A stretch of DNA of 64,000 bases, taken from NCBI GenBank assembly GCA_003223215.1, contig QHYH01000098.1:99616-163615 (forward strand), given 5' to 3'. This stretch comes from Acidobacteriota bacterium. GTDB taxonomy: Bacteria; Acidobacteriota; Terriglobia; Acidiferrales; UBA7541. Position numbers and translations under genes: made by a program. Below, piece by piece: positions 26,489-36,018 of this stretch. Position 1 is the stretch's first letter; every line of letters starts with the position of its first letter. The notes beneath the pieces were generated by a model, which did not search any database, was not told the origin of the DNA, and worked only from the letters and a program-made list of their open reading frames with translations.

Positions 26489-27508
26489 CTAGGAAAAAAA
26501 GAGCACCACCCGGCCCGGCACTTGCCCTTGACGCAGTCGATCCATGATCCGATTTACATCGGACAAGGGATGTGTAGTGACGTGACAGTGAATTTTTCCC
26601 CTCCCGGCTAGCGCCAGCACTTCGCGGAGGTCCTGGCGTGTGCCGACCGCACTCGCTTGGATGCGCACTTCTTTGGCAGCCATGAGAATCGGCGGGAAAG
26701 ATATATTTTCCGCCGGCAAGCCGACAGCAAGAAGGGTTCCCGCTGGACGGACACACGCAAACGCTGTGTCATAAGCAACTTTGGCCGCGGAAGTGACCAG
26801 CGCAACGTGAACACCGCCGTTTGCGCGCAGCGCTTTTGTGACGTTCGTCGAAGCGGCGTTTAGGCAGGTTGCTGCGCCCAGAGTTTCAGCAAGATGTAAT
26901 TTTTCGTCGGCGACGTCAACGGCTATTACTTCGGCTCCCAGCTCTCTCCCGACTTGCACGGCAACGTGGCCCAGACCTCCGATCCCAAAGATCGCCAGCC
27001 GTTGTCCGGCAGAAATGCGAGCGTGCTTCAAGGCCCGATAGACCGTCACGCCGGCACAAAACAGAGGCGCGGCTTGCGCCGCCGACAATGCATCCGGAAT
27101 CTTCACAGCGTGGCTTGCCGGGGCTTTGATAAATTCGGCGAAGCCGCCATCTACCGTCACGCCCGTAATTTTCTGCCGTGCGCAAAGATTTTCGCTTCCT
27201 TCACGACAGAATTCGCATTCGCCGCAGGTCCAATAAATCCACGGGACGCCGACTCGGTCACCAATCTGAAATTCTCGAACCGCTCCGCCCTTTTCAACGA
27301 CGCGGCCGGCGATTTCATGCCCAGGTATCAAGGGCATTTTCGTAAGCGAGGTGAACTGAGGCCAGTCTCCATCCGCGACGTGCAGGTCGGAATGACAAAC
27401 ACCACAAGCTTCCACTTGGATGAGCACTTCGTTCGCGTCCGGCAGCGGGCGGACGATCTCCTCGATCACAAGAGCTTTTTTGAATTCATGCAGGACAGCG
27501 GCCTTCAT
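26489..27508 (-). CDS. Zinc-dependent alcohol dehydrogenase (AdhP-like)
   Basis: ATG 27508 (MKAAVLHEFKKALVIEEIVR) is the family start; the frame is open 15 codons further. The 339-residue enzyme keeps the catalytic zinc ligands in ACGVCHSDLHVADGDW and PGHEIAGRVVEKG, the structural zinc cysteines in WTCGECEFCREGSENLCARQ, and the NAD-binding IFGIGGLGHVAVQVGRELGA. This is the class I/III bacterial ADH pattern of AdhP/AdhA, oxidising primary alcohols to aldehydes. It follows a TetR gene at 123 bases on the same strand and may be regulated by it. Confidence 0.93.
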   Translation of the reverse strand: MKAAVLHEFKKALVIEEIVRPLPDANEVLIQVEACGVCHSDLHVADGDWPQFTSLTKMPLIPGHEIAGRVVEKGGAVREFQIGDRVGVPWIYWTCGECEFCREGSENLCARQKITGVTVDGGFAEFIKAPASHAVKIPDALSAAQAAPLFCAGVTVYRALKHARISAGQRLAIFGIGGLGHVAVQVGRELGAEVIAVDVADEKLHLAETLGAATCLNAASTNVTKALRANGGVHVALVTSAAKVAYDTAFACVRPAGTLLAVGLPAENISFPPILMAAKEVRIQASAVGTRQDLREVLALAGRGKIHCHVTTHPLSDVNRIMDRLRQGQVPGRVVLFFS

Positions 27509-27631
27509 GGCTTCTGTTTCGAGGACAAGAGCACGCCATCGCGGACCGAACATGCCAGGTGCAAACGATGCTTGCCTCGGATGAATGTGAAGTGGAGGAG
27601 GGAAGGAAGCAAGCCACTCTCCGCTCGGGGC

Positions 27632-28351
27632 TTACGCTTGTACGCCCTTAAGAAAAAACGCAAGTGCGCTGCGGACTCGTTCGCTCAAACTGTGTGGCCC
27701 GGAAAGGTCCACAGCCCAGCGTCGGACCACAGTCGTATAGAGTCCCTCCATGAACTCCGCGAGATGCGCCACCGGAAACGCCTTTGTGATTTCACCGCGC
27801 TTTTGGCCTTCGGCGAGGATTTCCCTCAGCAGGCTTACCGCAATTTCTTCGGGCCGCCGCATTTCAGGGGAGCGCACGGGATCCATCGCTCCGGAAAGCA
27901 CCACGGCTCTCCACAAAGGCCGGTCCGATTCCACTTCGCGGGCCATGCCCTCATACATTCGCCACAACCGTTGCGCCGTTGTGACATCGCTCGAAAGTTC
28001 CGTCTCGAGATGCTCCTTGATACAGCTGAAACCGCGGCGGCCGACCTCGCGCAGCACGCCATCTTTGCTTGGAAAATAACGGAAAAAGGTGGGCTGGCTG
28101 ATTTCGAGGATCTGGACGATGTCCTCGACTCTGGTATTCTCGTAACCGTGCTTGCGGAACAAGCGAATCGACGTGTCAATAATCTGCTGACGCAGCCGCG
28201 CTTTTTTGCGCTCACGGAGGCCCAGGGGTTCTCTGCTGTTTGGTCCCGCGACTCGGGAAAGGCGTCTCTGTTGCCCTGACTTTGCGAGACTTCGGGCCGC
28301 TGCGCCCCTTGTGACAAGCGGCTCATTTCGGGCGACTCTCCTTCGCCGCAT
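27632..28351 (-). CDS. TetR-family transcriptional regulator
   Basis: The N-terminal DNA-binding domain is clear: LRERKKARLRQQIIDTSIRL, then GYENTRVEDIVQILEISQPT and FFRYFPSKDGVLREV, the typical TetR helix-turn-helix. It is preceded by a basic extension of about 50 residues. ATG 28351 gives 239 residues; the frame is open to 28411. The C-terminal ligand domain is not recognised. It sits between an AidB-like acyl-CoA dehydrogenase (136 bases upstream) and the alcohol dehydrogenase gene, all on the same strand, and probably controls one of them and itself. Confidence 0.88.
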   Translation of the reverse strand: MRRRRVARNEPLVTRGAAARSLAKSGQQRRLSRVAGPNSREPLGLRERKKARLRQQIIDTSIRLFRKHGYENTRVEDIVQILEISQPTFFRYFPSKDGVLREVGRRGFSCIKEHLETELSSDVTTAQRLWRMYEGMAREVESDRPLWRAVVLSGAMDPVRSPEMRRPEEIAVSLLREILAEGQKRGEITKAFPVAHLAEFMEGLYTTVVRRWAVDLSGPHSLSERVRSALAFFLKGVQA

Positions 28352-28486
28352 TTTCGGTTGTTCTCCTCGACGGTGTGAAGCGCTAAAATCACTCTCACGA
28401 CAAAATTGCAAGAGTTACTCTAACATGATAGAAGCTTACGTCAAGTTGGGTTCCTTCCCGTGAGATTCGATCGACCAGGGTTGGGA

Positions 28487-29944
28487 TTATTGATGATATT
28501 TTAAGGAGAGCTTATCGGCCGCGAGAACGGCAAGCCGCCTGAAGAGCACCTCTGCGTGAGCTTCTTTTTCATCCGCCGGCTGTTTCAAATGCTGTTCGAC
28601 CTCTGATTCCATACCCGCGAGCTCTTTGGTTGGCACGGTATCACCCAAATGTTGAAAAAGCATTTTGTGGGCTCGCTTTCGTTCCATCACTTCGAGTCCA
28701 TCCAGAATCTGGCGGTGTGAGGTTCCCTCCCAGATCGCTAGAATCATTGCTTCGCGAAACCAGCGCTCCACGCCATACTCTGCCAGAACGCCGAGCCCGC
28801 CGTGCACCTCCATCGCCCATTTCGCCGTGTCGGCAGCGAACTCGGCGGTCCAATATTTCGCCAGGTGGGCTACTAGCCGGAACAAGTGATAGCGTTCGGA
28901 ATATGGCGGCCGTTCCATCCATACCCCGTCCAGGAGCCGGACAGCTTCCCACGCCAGGGCAAACGCAGATTGAAGCGCATTTAGGCGGCTTTCAAATTGA
29001 CGCCCAAGGAGTGGATGATCGAGAATCCGCTTGCCAAACGCGCTGCGACGCTCCGCATACTCGAGCGCATCGGCCATTGCGCGCTGCGCCAGCGCAACGC
29101 TGACCACACTGTTGGCAACGCGCGAGAGGTTCAAAACCTCCAAAATCAGATAGATTCCTGAGTCCGTCGAGCCCAGTAAGTATCCCTGGCTGTCTCGCAA
29201 TTCCACTTCTCCGGTAGGAACCGAGCGTGTGGCGATCTTGTCTTTCAATCGGCGAACGAAGTAATTGAGACTGCCGTCTCTGTGATAGTGAGGCACCAGG
29301 AAGAGCGCCAGCCCGCGCACGCCCGGCGAGGCTCCCTCCGGCCGAGCGGCCACAACGGCCAACTCCGCTCCAGCGTTGCTTGCAAAGTACTTGTCGCCTG
29401 TAAGCAGCCAGCAGTCGCCGGCAGGCCGCGCGATGGTCTTTACGCTCGCGCCCAAATCGGACCCACCATCGATCTCCGTCATCCACGTCGCTCCTTGCCA
29501 TGAGCTATCGTCCTTCCGCAAGAGGTGTGGCGCGAACTGCGCCTGCAGCTCAGTGCTCCCATATTTCGCAAGAGGAACAGCCGTACCGAGCGTCACCGTG
29601 TACGGACAACAAACTCCGGGATCGAAGAACGAAATCGTGTAAATCAATTGGTACGTCGCAAGGAGTGACTTTCTTTCCAGTGCACGCCAGACCACGCCGG
29701 ATTGGTAGCCCCTTCGCAAAATCGCCTGGTATTCGCGAGGGTAGAGAATTTCATCGACGCGCCTTCCCGATTGATCGAACATGCGCAGCCATGGCGTTCC
29801 GGCGCGATCAATCGTGGCTGATATAGCGCGACCTTCGGCCTTCCACCACCGCTGCTCTGCTTCGAGAGTGTCGAGGTGCTCGATATCAGGAAGCCTGCTC
29901 TGCAAAAAGCTCAAAGGAAAACGCAGGGTATCGAGAACGGTCAT
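28487..29944 (-). CDS. Acyl-CoA dehydrogenase, AidB-like
   Basis: The 485-residue length exceeds ordinary acyl-CoA dehydrogenases (about 390) and fits the AidB/long-form type. Motifs: SSWQGATWMTEIDGGSDLGA (replacing the usual TEPxxGSD), CWLLTGDKYFASNAGAELAV, ALEYAERRSAFGKRILDHPL, WAMEVHGGLGVLAEYGVERW and ILAIWEGTSHRQILDGLEVM. AidB-like proteins bind FAD and, in E. coli, DNA, in the adaptive response to alkylation; many relatives probably have metabolic roles instead. ATG 29944 overlaps no neighbour. It is the first gene of a likely run with the TetR regulator and alcohol dehydrogenase. Confidence 0.88.
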   Translation of the reverse strand: MTVLDTLRFPLSFLQSRLPDIEHLDTLEAEQRWWKAEGRAISATIDRAGTPWLRMFDQSGRRVDEILYPREYQAILRRGYQSGVVWRALERKSLLATYQLIYTISFFDPGVCCPYTVTLGTAVPLAKYGSTELQAQFAPHLLRKDDSSWQGATWMTEIDGGSDLGASVKTIARPAGDCWLLTGDKYFASNAGAELAVVAARPEGASPGVRGLALFLVPHYHRDGSLNYFVRRLKDKIATRSVPTGEVELRDSQGYLLGSTDSGIYLILEVLNLSRVANSVVSVALAQRAMADALEYAERRSAFGKRILDHPLLGRQFESRLNALQSAFALAWEAVRLLDGVWMERPPYSERYHLFRLVAHLAKYWTAEFAADTAKWAMEVHGGLGVLAEYGVERWFREAMILAIWEGTSHRQILDGLEVMERKRAHKMLFQHLGDTVPTKELAGMESEVEQHLKQPADEKEAHAEVLFRRLAVLAADKLSLKYHQ

Positions 29945-30125
29945 GTGGGCGCATGTTAGGCCGCGCGGCCCAAGAACGTCAAGCGTGCAAGATGGCGCGG
30001 ATGGCGCGTGTTTACATCAGCTGCTGCCCCGCCCTTCTCTGCATTCGACACCGCATCTTGCGTCAGAGTCACGTTTTCGCGCGCTCCAGTCAAGAAAGAA
30101 ACGTGCTCTTTTCGGTCTCTCGCTT

Positions 30126-30347
30126 TCACCGCTTCGCGATGGCGCGCTTCCCGCTCTCTGTCAATTCGTAGAAATCGCCGCCGCACTCTTTTACCATGCC
30201 TACATTCAGCAATTCATCGATGGCGTCGAGCACGCGGCTCCGTTCTGCTGGCTCATTGCCGCCGGCTTCGAATAGGGCATGCAGATCGAGCCGTTCTCTC
30301 CCCAACTCGCCGAACATTCGCAAAACTCGTACCGAAAGTGGGTTCAT
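30126..30347 (-). CDS. Small winged-helix-like hypothetical protein
   Basis: ATG 30347 follows GAGGT at 6 bases; the frame extends six codons upstream. The 73-residue product (MNPLSVRVLRMFGELGRERL, then SRVLDAIDELLNVGMVKECG and DFYELTESGKRAIAKR) has the helix-helix-wing pattern of small winged-helix domains: a recognition-like helix DAIDELLNVGMV followed by a Y-E-L-T-x-x-G-K-x-A wing. This resembles DNA-binding or archaeal MarR-like domains. No partner gene is adjacent. It is plausible as a real gene because of its start site and codon pattern, but unproven. Confidence 0.55.
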   Translation of the reverse strand: MNPLSVRVLRMFGELGRERLDLHALFEAGGNEPAERSRVLDAIDELLNVGMVKECGGDFYELTESGKRAIAKR

Positions 30348-30666
30348 CGTGGACCTCGCTCGCACAATCCGCTCTCCTGTAGGCTATACGACTCGCTGTG
30401 AAGTCTAGTCAAGGGAGAACAATATGCTCTCACGAGTGTGGGACCGGCCCTTGGAAGGAACGCTTTTCTGAATTTCTTGCAAAGCAGCTTACCTGAGGTC
30501 ATTCGGCAGGTGTTTTTCGCTCAGCAGCTTAGCGAAATACAAACTCGCAGAGGGGGGCCGGAGGGGCAGAGAACGTCCAGTCAGTGTCGGAACACCGACA
30601 GAGCTCCGTCGGCTCTTTGCTCGCGACAACAAAATGGATACGGGGGAGTTGTGAGGAAGCCACAGG
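30348..30666. other. Intergenic region, no gene recognised
   Basis: The stretch contains the ribosome site of the small winged-helix gene at its left edge. No conserved ORF, hairpin or promoter pair was recognised in the remainder, and it may include the 3' end of the enolase-superfamily transcript. Confidence 0.5.
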
Positions 30667-31803
30667 TCACGATGGCCCGGCGAATCTTTGCCCGGTGTGC
30701 TTCTCGACAACGTCTAGATTGAGGGAAATGCCGAGGCCCGGCCCGTTGGGCACGGCGAGCATGCCGTTATCATCGAGTTTCCACTTGTTCTCCACAAGGT
30801 CGTCGATAAAAGGCGAGCCGGGGAGGTATTCCACGATGTCCGTGTTCCGGCTTGCAGAGGCCAGATGAAGGTCGGCAGCCAAACCCAGGGCTGTGTTCCA
30901 GCCATGCGGAATAAAACGGACACCATTCTCTTCGGCCATCCACGCAATTTTGCGCTCTTCGCTGATGCCACCGACTTTCGTCACATCGGGCTGGACAATA
31001 TCCAAAGCGCGGCCCTGGAGCCAAGGGACGAACGACTGCCGGCGGGTCAGCACTTCGCCGCCCGCGATGGGCACAGGCGAATTTTGCCGCAACAACGTGT
31101 AATCGGACAAATTGTCGGGAAGCAAAGGCTCTTCAAACCAATAGACGCCGAAGTCAGCCAACATCCGAGCGGTTCGCACCGCCCATTTGAAACTCTGGGG
31201 CCAGAAAGCGTTGCTGGCACCGGCGTCCACCATGAGCAGGCTTTCGGGACCAACGGCTTCGCGTGCTGCTCGTACAATCTGCTCGTCCATCGCGTTGCTT
31301 TGCCAGCCGAACGGTCCCCAGCCAATCTTAAATGCCCGAAAGCCTTCCTCGCGGATGGCCAACAGATGGTCTGCGAGTGCCCGCGGCTCGCGCATCAGCA
31401 CGGAAGCATAGGGAAGAACGCGACTGCGGTAGCAACCGCCCAGGAGCCTGCCGACCGGCTGTCCAGTCGTCTTGCCCAGAATGTCCCAGAGAGCTATGTC
31501 GATCCCGCTGATGGCGTGGGTGACTGTTCCGCCGCGGCCCATCCAGAAGGTGTTGGCGTGAAGCTTCTCGCTGACGCGCTCCGGCTCTTGCGGATTTTCT
31601 CCGAGATACAGCGGTTCCAAAAGATGCAGGGCGGCCTCGACCAATTCGTCAGTGGCAAAGACCGAGCCCCATCCAGTGATGCCTTCGTCGGTAAGAACGG
31701 CAACGAGGGTGTGCACACAGTCCTGCGGCTTTATTTCGTTAGCCCATCCGCCTTCCGGTGTGCCGCCGCGCAGGCCGGCCGCTTTTATTTTGGTGATTTT
31801 CAT
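30667..31803 (-). CDS. Enolase-superfamily (mandelate racemase/muconate-lactonizing) enzyme
   Basis: The 378-residue protein starts MKITKIKAAGLRGG and has the N-terminal capping domain and the TIM barrel. Motifs: THAISGIDIALWDILGK, FRAFKIGWGPFGWQ (the barrel strand that carries the K-x-K/G acid-base Lys), LMVDAG, YWFEEPLLPD, PIAGGEVLTRRQ (metal ligands Asp, Glu, Glu) and PDVTKVGGISEERK, then FIPHGWNTALG with the late His. It matches the MR subgroup, which dehydrates or racemises sugar acids or cycloisomerises lactones. Length and start resemble galactonate dehydratase-type members rather than fuconate dehydratase (longer). The substrate is unassigned. An SDR lies 29 bases upstream in the same transcript. 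Confidence 0.9.
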   Translation of the reverse strand: MKITKIKAAGLRGGTPEGGWANEIKPQDCVHTLVAVLTDEGITGWGSVFATDELVEAALHLLEPLYLGENPQEPERVSEKLHANTFWMGRGGTVTHAISGIDIALWDILGKTTGQPVGRLLGGCYRSRVLPYASVLMREPRALADHLLAIREEGFRAFKIGWGPFGWQSNAMDEQIVRAAREAVGPESLLMVDAGASNAFWPQSFKWAVRTARMLADFGVYWFEEPLLPDNLSDYTLLRQNSPVPIAGGEVLTRRQSFVPWLQGRALDIVQPDVTKVGGISEERKIAWMAEENGVRFIPHGWNTALGLAADLHLASASRNTDIVEYLPGSPFIDDLVENKWKLDDNGMLAVPNGPGLGISLNLDVVEKHTGQRFAGPS

Positions 31804-31832
31804 GGCTCTATTGTCGTCCTAAAGGAATGCGT

Positions 31833-32636
31833 TCATACGCTGATGGATGCTTTTGCGAGAATACCGCCATCGCAAATAAAGTGTGATCCGGTGACATAAG
31901 AGGACTCTTCGGAAAGTAACCAGGCGACCGTGCGTGCAGGCTCCTGTGGCTGAGCTAAACGACCCAGGGGAATCTCTTTCGAGAGGATTTTGCGCATGTG
32001 CGGGATGCTCTTGGCGGGGACATTGCTCCACATCAGGCGAGTTTCCGTTGCTCCGGGGACAACCGCGTTCACGCGGATGCCGTAAGGAGCGTAATCAATG
32101 GCCATGCATCGCACGAGGGAGGAAATCGCGCCCTTGCTTGCACTGTACGCACCGCTCGCACCAGCCGCAAGGGCGACGAACCCCGTTGGCGAAGATGCGC
32201 ACACGATGGAACCTGGCACGCCTGCGTGGCGCATTTTCCTGATAGCGTGCTTGCACGCGAAAAAGGTTCCGGTCAGATTGGTGTCCAGAACCCGTCGCCA
32301 CGTCGCGGCGGGAAGTTCGTGTACGAGGCCTCCCAAATCAATGCCGGCACCCGTGAACAGGCCATAGGGAGCGCCGATTTTGTTGGAGACAATCTCAAAG
32401 GCTTTCTCGATTTGCTTTTCAGAGCTAACATCGCACGCGAGGCTCAAGGCGCACTTAGCGCCTTGTTTCATGGCTTCGGCGGCGGTCTTTTTTGCGGCTT
32501 CGGCATTTTTGTCGAGTATGGCGACGTTGTCGCGGCGCGCCGCGCAAAGAAGCACGACCGCGCGGCCAATGCCGTCTGCTCCGCCGGTGACGACGATCGT
32601 GCGTGTTTCGATTGATTTAGATGGCGCTTCAGACAT
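31833..32636 (-). CDS. Short-chain dehydrogenase/reductase
   Basis: Motifs: IVVTGGADGIGRAVVLLCAA (cofactor site), LACDVSSEKQIEKA, LFTGAGIDLGG in place of NNAG, IVCASSPTGFVALAAG (catalytic Ser) and GAYSASKGAISSLVRCMAID (YxxxK), then VNAVVPGATETRLM. The 267-residue length is standard and the C-terminus is VTGSHFICDGG. ATG 32636 starts near a GGAAT-containing leader. Together with the downstream enolase-superfamily gene it looks like a sugar or sugar-acid oxidation pair: dehydrogenase then dehydratase or lactonising enzyme. The change from NNAG to FTGAG is unusual but keeps the loop. Confidence 0.88.
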   Translation of the reverse strand: MSEAPSKSIETRTIVVTGGADGIGRAVVLLCAARRDNVAILDKNAEAAKKTAAEAMKQGAKCALSLACDVSSEKQIEKAFEIVSNKIGAPYGLFTGAGIDLGGLVHELPAATWRRVLDTNLTGTFFACKHAIRKMRHAGVPGSIVCASSPTGFVALAAGASGAYSASKGAISSLVRCMAIDYAPYGIRVNAVVPGATETRLMWSNVPAKSIPHMRKILSKEIPLGRLAQPQEPARTVAWLLSEESSYVTGSHFICDGGILAKASISV

Positions 32637-32793
32637 TTTATGAAAAAGCGGTTCCTATTCCCAAGCCTATGCGTCGGGCTTTTCCGAGCCTTGGATTCGT
32701 TCCGGGTGACTTGCTTGGCTCGACTACTGTACCTTCGCGCCAGCCTGGTGAAAAGAGGGTTACAAAAGACTTTGCGTGTTTGAGGGAACGAAC

Positions 32794-34141
32794 ATGACGA
32801 TAGCGATTTGGCCCGTGCGGGCAATTCTCTTGATGGGAACATCGCTTCTGCTGGCCGCGGCCGCGGAGAGTGGAACGTTAGAAGCGGGAGCGGCGAAGGT
32901 TGACATCACACCTTCCGCGGATGCCGGGCTGATAATGAGCGGGTATGCCGACCGCAAGGAGGGTTTCAAAGGCGTCCATGACCACATCTATGCCCGTGCC
33001 ATTGTGCTTGGCGACGGCAGCAGACTGGCAACGTTAGTGGCGTGGGAGCTGATCGGTGTGCCCGACCCCGTTTGGGAGGAGCTGTCCCAGCGGATTGCTC
33101 GTGAGACGGGCATACCCAGCGAGTATCTGCTGCTTTGCGCCGTGCATGACCACAGCGCGCCGGCTCCCTTTGGGATGTACGGCAACGACTCTCCGAAGTC
33201 TGCGGCTTACACGAAACGGGTTGAGGATGCGACGGTCGCGGTTATTCGCAAGGCGAGAGAAAATCTTCAGCCAGCCAAAATCGGGATCGAAACTGGAAAA
33301 GCCTACGTGAATATCAACCGGCGCGAATACTCGCCTGACACCGGATGGTGGCTGGGCTACAACCCCGAAGGGCCGTCGAACAAAACGGTAACGGTCATCC
33401 GGTTCGACGCACCTTCTGGCAAGCCGATCGCTTTGTTGATCAACTATGCCGCGCATGCGGTTGTAATGGGAGGGGAGAATGATCAGATTAGCGGCGATCT
33501 GGCCGGAGCAACGTCGCGCTATGTCGAGAATTATTACCGCGGGAAGGCAGCAGACGCCCCGCGCAGCGACGCCGGCGTCGCGATCGCGCTACGGCCCGAG
33601 AAGACCAGCGAGAGCGTCGTAGCTTTGTGGACCAGCGGCGCCGCGGGGGACCAGAATCCTATTTCACTCGCGCGCGGGTCGGATTTCACGATGGTAGAAA
33701 GTCTCGGGAAAATTCTTGGCGAGGAAGCAGTACGCGTGGCGGGCGCTATCCACGCTACGAACCAGAACCGCATTTGGGGCAAGCAGCAGGCGATCGGTTG
33801 CCCCGGCAGGATGGTTGAACCGGGGTCCGTTGCCGCGTAAGGAATACCAGTGGCAGGACTCGGCTCCGGTGAGCATTCGTCTGAGCCTTTTGATGATAAA
33901 CGATATCGTCCTGGCCGGCGTCTCGGGTGAGGCAATGACGATGATTCATGAACACCTCAAAAAGGAGTCGCCGTTCAGCCATACGGTGATGGTCACGCAC
34001 GCCAACGGATCGAGCGGTTATATCCCGGATGATGCGGCGTTCGATCAGGTGAGCTACGAGATCACTACCACGAGGCTAAAGCCAGGCTGCGCCGAGAACG
34101 CGATCGTCAATAGTTTCTTGCAGTTGATCGGGCAAAGGTAG
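32794..34141 (+). pseudogene. Neutral/alkaline ceramidase-like protein, frameshifted
   Basis: ATG 32794 follows GAGGGA and begins a signal peptide (MTIAIWPVRAILLMGTSLLL). Ceramidase-type features follow: AGAAKVDITPSADAGLIMSG, LLCAVHDHSAPAPFG (metal site), NYAAHAVVMGGENDQISGDL and WTSGAAGDQNP. The first frame ends at 33838, whereas the family sequence goes on in another frame (VSIRLSLLMINDIVLAGVSG, EAMTMIHEHLKKESPF, NGSSGYIPDDAAF) to TAG 34139. The join lies at about 33795-33838. The total, about 445 residues, fits a secreted family member. A lost base or a sequence error explains it. The likely role is hydrolysis of ceramide-like lipids outside the cytoplasm; many bacterial members are uncharacterised. 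Confidence 0.8.
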
Positions 34142-34143
34142 GA

Positions 34144-34168
34144 GCCGGCCTGTGGAAGGCGGGCCGGC
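34144..34168. terminator. Hairpin between convergent genes
   Basis: GCCGGCC (34144-34150) pairs with GGCCGGC (34162-34168) around 11 bases. It begins right after the ceramidase-like stop and 32 bases beyond the 3' end of the convergent hydrolase gene. It may serve both. Confidence 0.45.
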
Positions 34169-34200
34169 ACGCCTCCGAACAGGAGGTCCGGGCGCGCGGT

Positions 34201-36018
34201 TCATTCGCGCAGCGTGGCAACATTCGAGTATGCGGAATGGCCCGCAGCGTTCTCCGCGAGCACTCGGTAAGAGACCGGTCGCTTGTCGTGGGAAACTTGT
34301 TCGTCCAGAAACGAAGTCTCCGCGGCGGGCAATATCGCGACCGACCGCCACTGACCGTGTTCGCCGATACGGCGTTCGACGGAGACAGATTCCGGATTGC
34401 CCGCGTGCATCTTCCATGCGAGCCGAAGGCCCTCCGGTTCCTTGGCTAACGTCAGTTCGCTCGCGGCCTCGGGCAATTCCGTCCAATCAAAGTAACTTTC
34501 GTCAGCAATCGCCATGAGGCCGTCGAAAAGCGGCATCCGCTCGAGCGTGTCCGTGGTGCCGGGCTTCCAGGAGAGCGGGGTCCTTTCGCCCGAGGTGACG
34601 TCCACGAGCACGGGATGCTCGATGCCTGAGTCGCTTATCCGCAGGTTCACGTTTGCGGCAGCTGACCGATCTCCGGCCTTGCTAAGCACCGGCAGCCAGT
34701 AGGCAATGATGGCCCGGTTCTTCGGGGAACGGAATCCATAACCAAGGAGCGCGGGCGAAGTTGTTGCGCCCTCGCTGTGAACCTCGATAGCCGGATCAAA
34801 CTTGGTATCGGAAAATAACGTGATCGTGTTCCGAAGCGCGGCAAAAACGGGCCGCGGCGTAAAGTCTTCCGGGCGAAACATGAGGCCGTGCAGCATGCCG
34901 AAGTCATCCGATTCGTTGCCATCCGTGGCCCCGACGATGAGCCAGACAAAGGTCCGAACTCCCGCGGCTCTGTCGGCAATTAAGCCGCGCGGGAGGTATT
35001 TCGTCTGAACCGATTCATCTGAGCCTTGCCAGGAAGGAATCGAATTGAACTCGTCGTTCCAGAAGACCAGGTCTTTTCGGATGCCGGGATAGTTGCGGAC
35101 CATGTCGCGCAGTGCCTTAGGAGACTCGCTCGTATGCCGTTCGTCATCCATAGCCTCGGGATTTAGGTTTTGACCATAGTCCGGGTAAATATGGTAGGCG
35201 AACACGTCGATGCCCTCCCCGCACGCGCAGGCATCCAGCGCGCGTTTGGCAAACTTGCGATCCGCACCAGCCAGCCCGCCAAAAATAATCTTGGCGCTTG
35301 GGTCTGCGGCGCGAATCGCCGGGGCAACCGCTTTAAATAACCTGCCATACTCTTCCGGGCTGGGTGCCGGATTCCAGTAGTCAATGTTTGGCTCATTCCA
35401 GATCTCGTAGTACTGAGCGCGCCCACGGAAATGGTTGGCCATCCATCTTGCGTAATTGGAGAAGGCCTGAATTTGCTCGGGCGTCTTGGGCGGCCAGAAG
35501 ACGGAATAGAGGCTGCGGTCGGGGTTGTGAAAACCGCCCGGCGCCGGCGTTACCGTCTGTGGAGCGCGTCCCGCAGGTGAAGTGTAAAGAGGGTTTCCGT
35601 AGAGCAACTGGATCTCGATGTGCACGCCGTTTTCCACCAGAGAGTCAATCTGGTCGTCGACTTCCTGAGCGATTGAGTATTCTCCGCGTTTGCGCTCGAC
35701 CCAGTCCCAGCTCGTGGGATCCGAGCTGTTTTCATACTGACCGATGCGGATGAAACTGATACCGGCGTCGAAGATGCGCGTCCACCACCAGCGGTTCCAA
35801 GGAACGTAAGGATCGCGAGGAAGGTCGGAATTAATGCCAAAACCGTCGTGGATTTGGATGGATCGTCGCGGCACCAGATAATTTTGGAATTTCTTGCTGG
35901 TTCTCGCGCTCTGCGGATGCGCGGCCGTGGTAAACCCCAGGGCCAGTAGGAATATCGCGAATAAGGCGACAACATGGGAGACAACTCGACGAGCATTGTA
36001 AGAATGAATCATTTCCAT
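34201..36018 (-). CDS. Secreted GH39-like glycoside hydrolase
   Basis: The 605-residue protein (ATG 36018 after GAGG; ATG 36012 and 36045 are alternatives) has a signal peptide (VVSHVVALFAIFLLALGFTT) and a clan-A TIM barrel. YYEIWNEPNIDYW gives the acid/base Glu209 in the W-N-E-P motif, and DLVFWNDEFNS the probable nucleophile Glu323. WWWTRIFDAGISFIRIGQYE and WDWVERKRGEYSI are typical of GH39/GH5-like beta-xylosidase or related proteins. The last 200 residues form a beta-rich domain that ends with a fibronectin-III-like stretch (SYRVLAENAAGHSAYSNVAT). The substrate cannot be told. It is adjacent, and divergent, to an alpha-L-fucosidase. Confidence 0.85.
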   Translation of the reverse strand: MEMIHSYNARRVVSHVVALFAIFLLALGFTTAAHPQSARTSKKFQNYLVPRRSIQIHDGFGINSDLPRDPYVPWNRWWWTRIFDAGISFIRIGQYENSSDPTSWDWVERKRGEYSIAQEVDDQIDSLVENGVHIEIQLLYGNPLYTSPAGRAPQTVTPAPGGFHNPDRSLYSVFWPPKTPEQIQAFSNYARWMANHFRGRAQYYEIWNEPNIDYWNPAPSPEEYGRLFKAVAPAIRAADPSAKIIFGGLAGADRKFAKRALDACACGEGIDVFAYHIYPDYGQNLNPEAMDDERHTSESPKALRDMVRNYPGIRKDLVFWNDEFNSIPSWQGSDESVQTKYLPRGLIADRAAGVRTFVWLIVGATDGNESDDFGMLHGLMFRPEDFTPRPVFAALRNTITLFSDTKFDPAIEVHSEGATTSPALLGYGFRSPKNRAIIAYWLPVLSKAGDRSAAANVNLRISDSGIEHPVLVDVTSGERTPLSWKPGTTDTLERMPLFDGLMAIADESYFDWTELPEAASELTLAKEPEGLRLAWKMHAGNPESVSVERRIGEHGQWRSVAILPAAETSFLDEQVSHDKRPVSYRVLAENAAGHSAYSNVATLRE

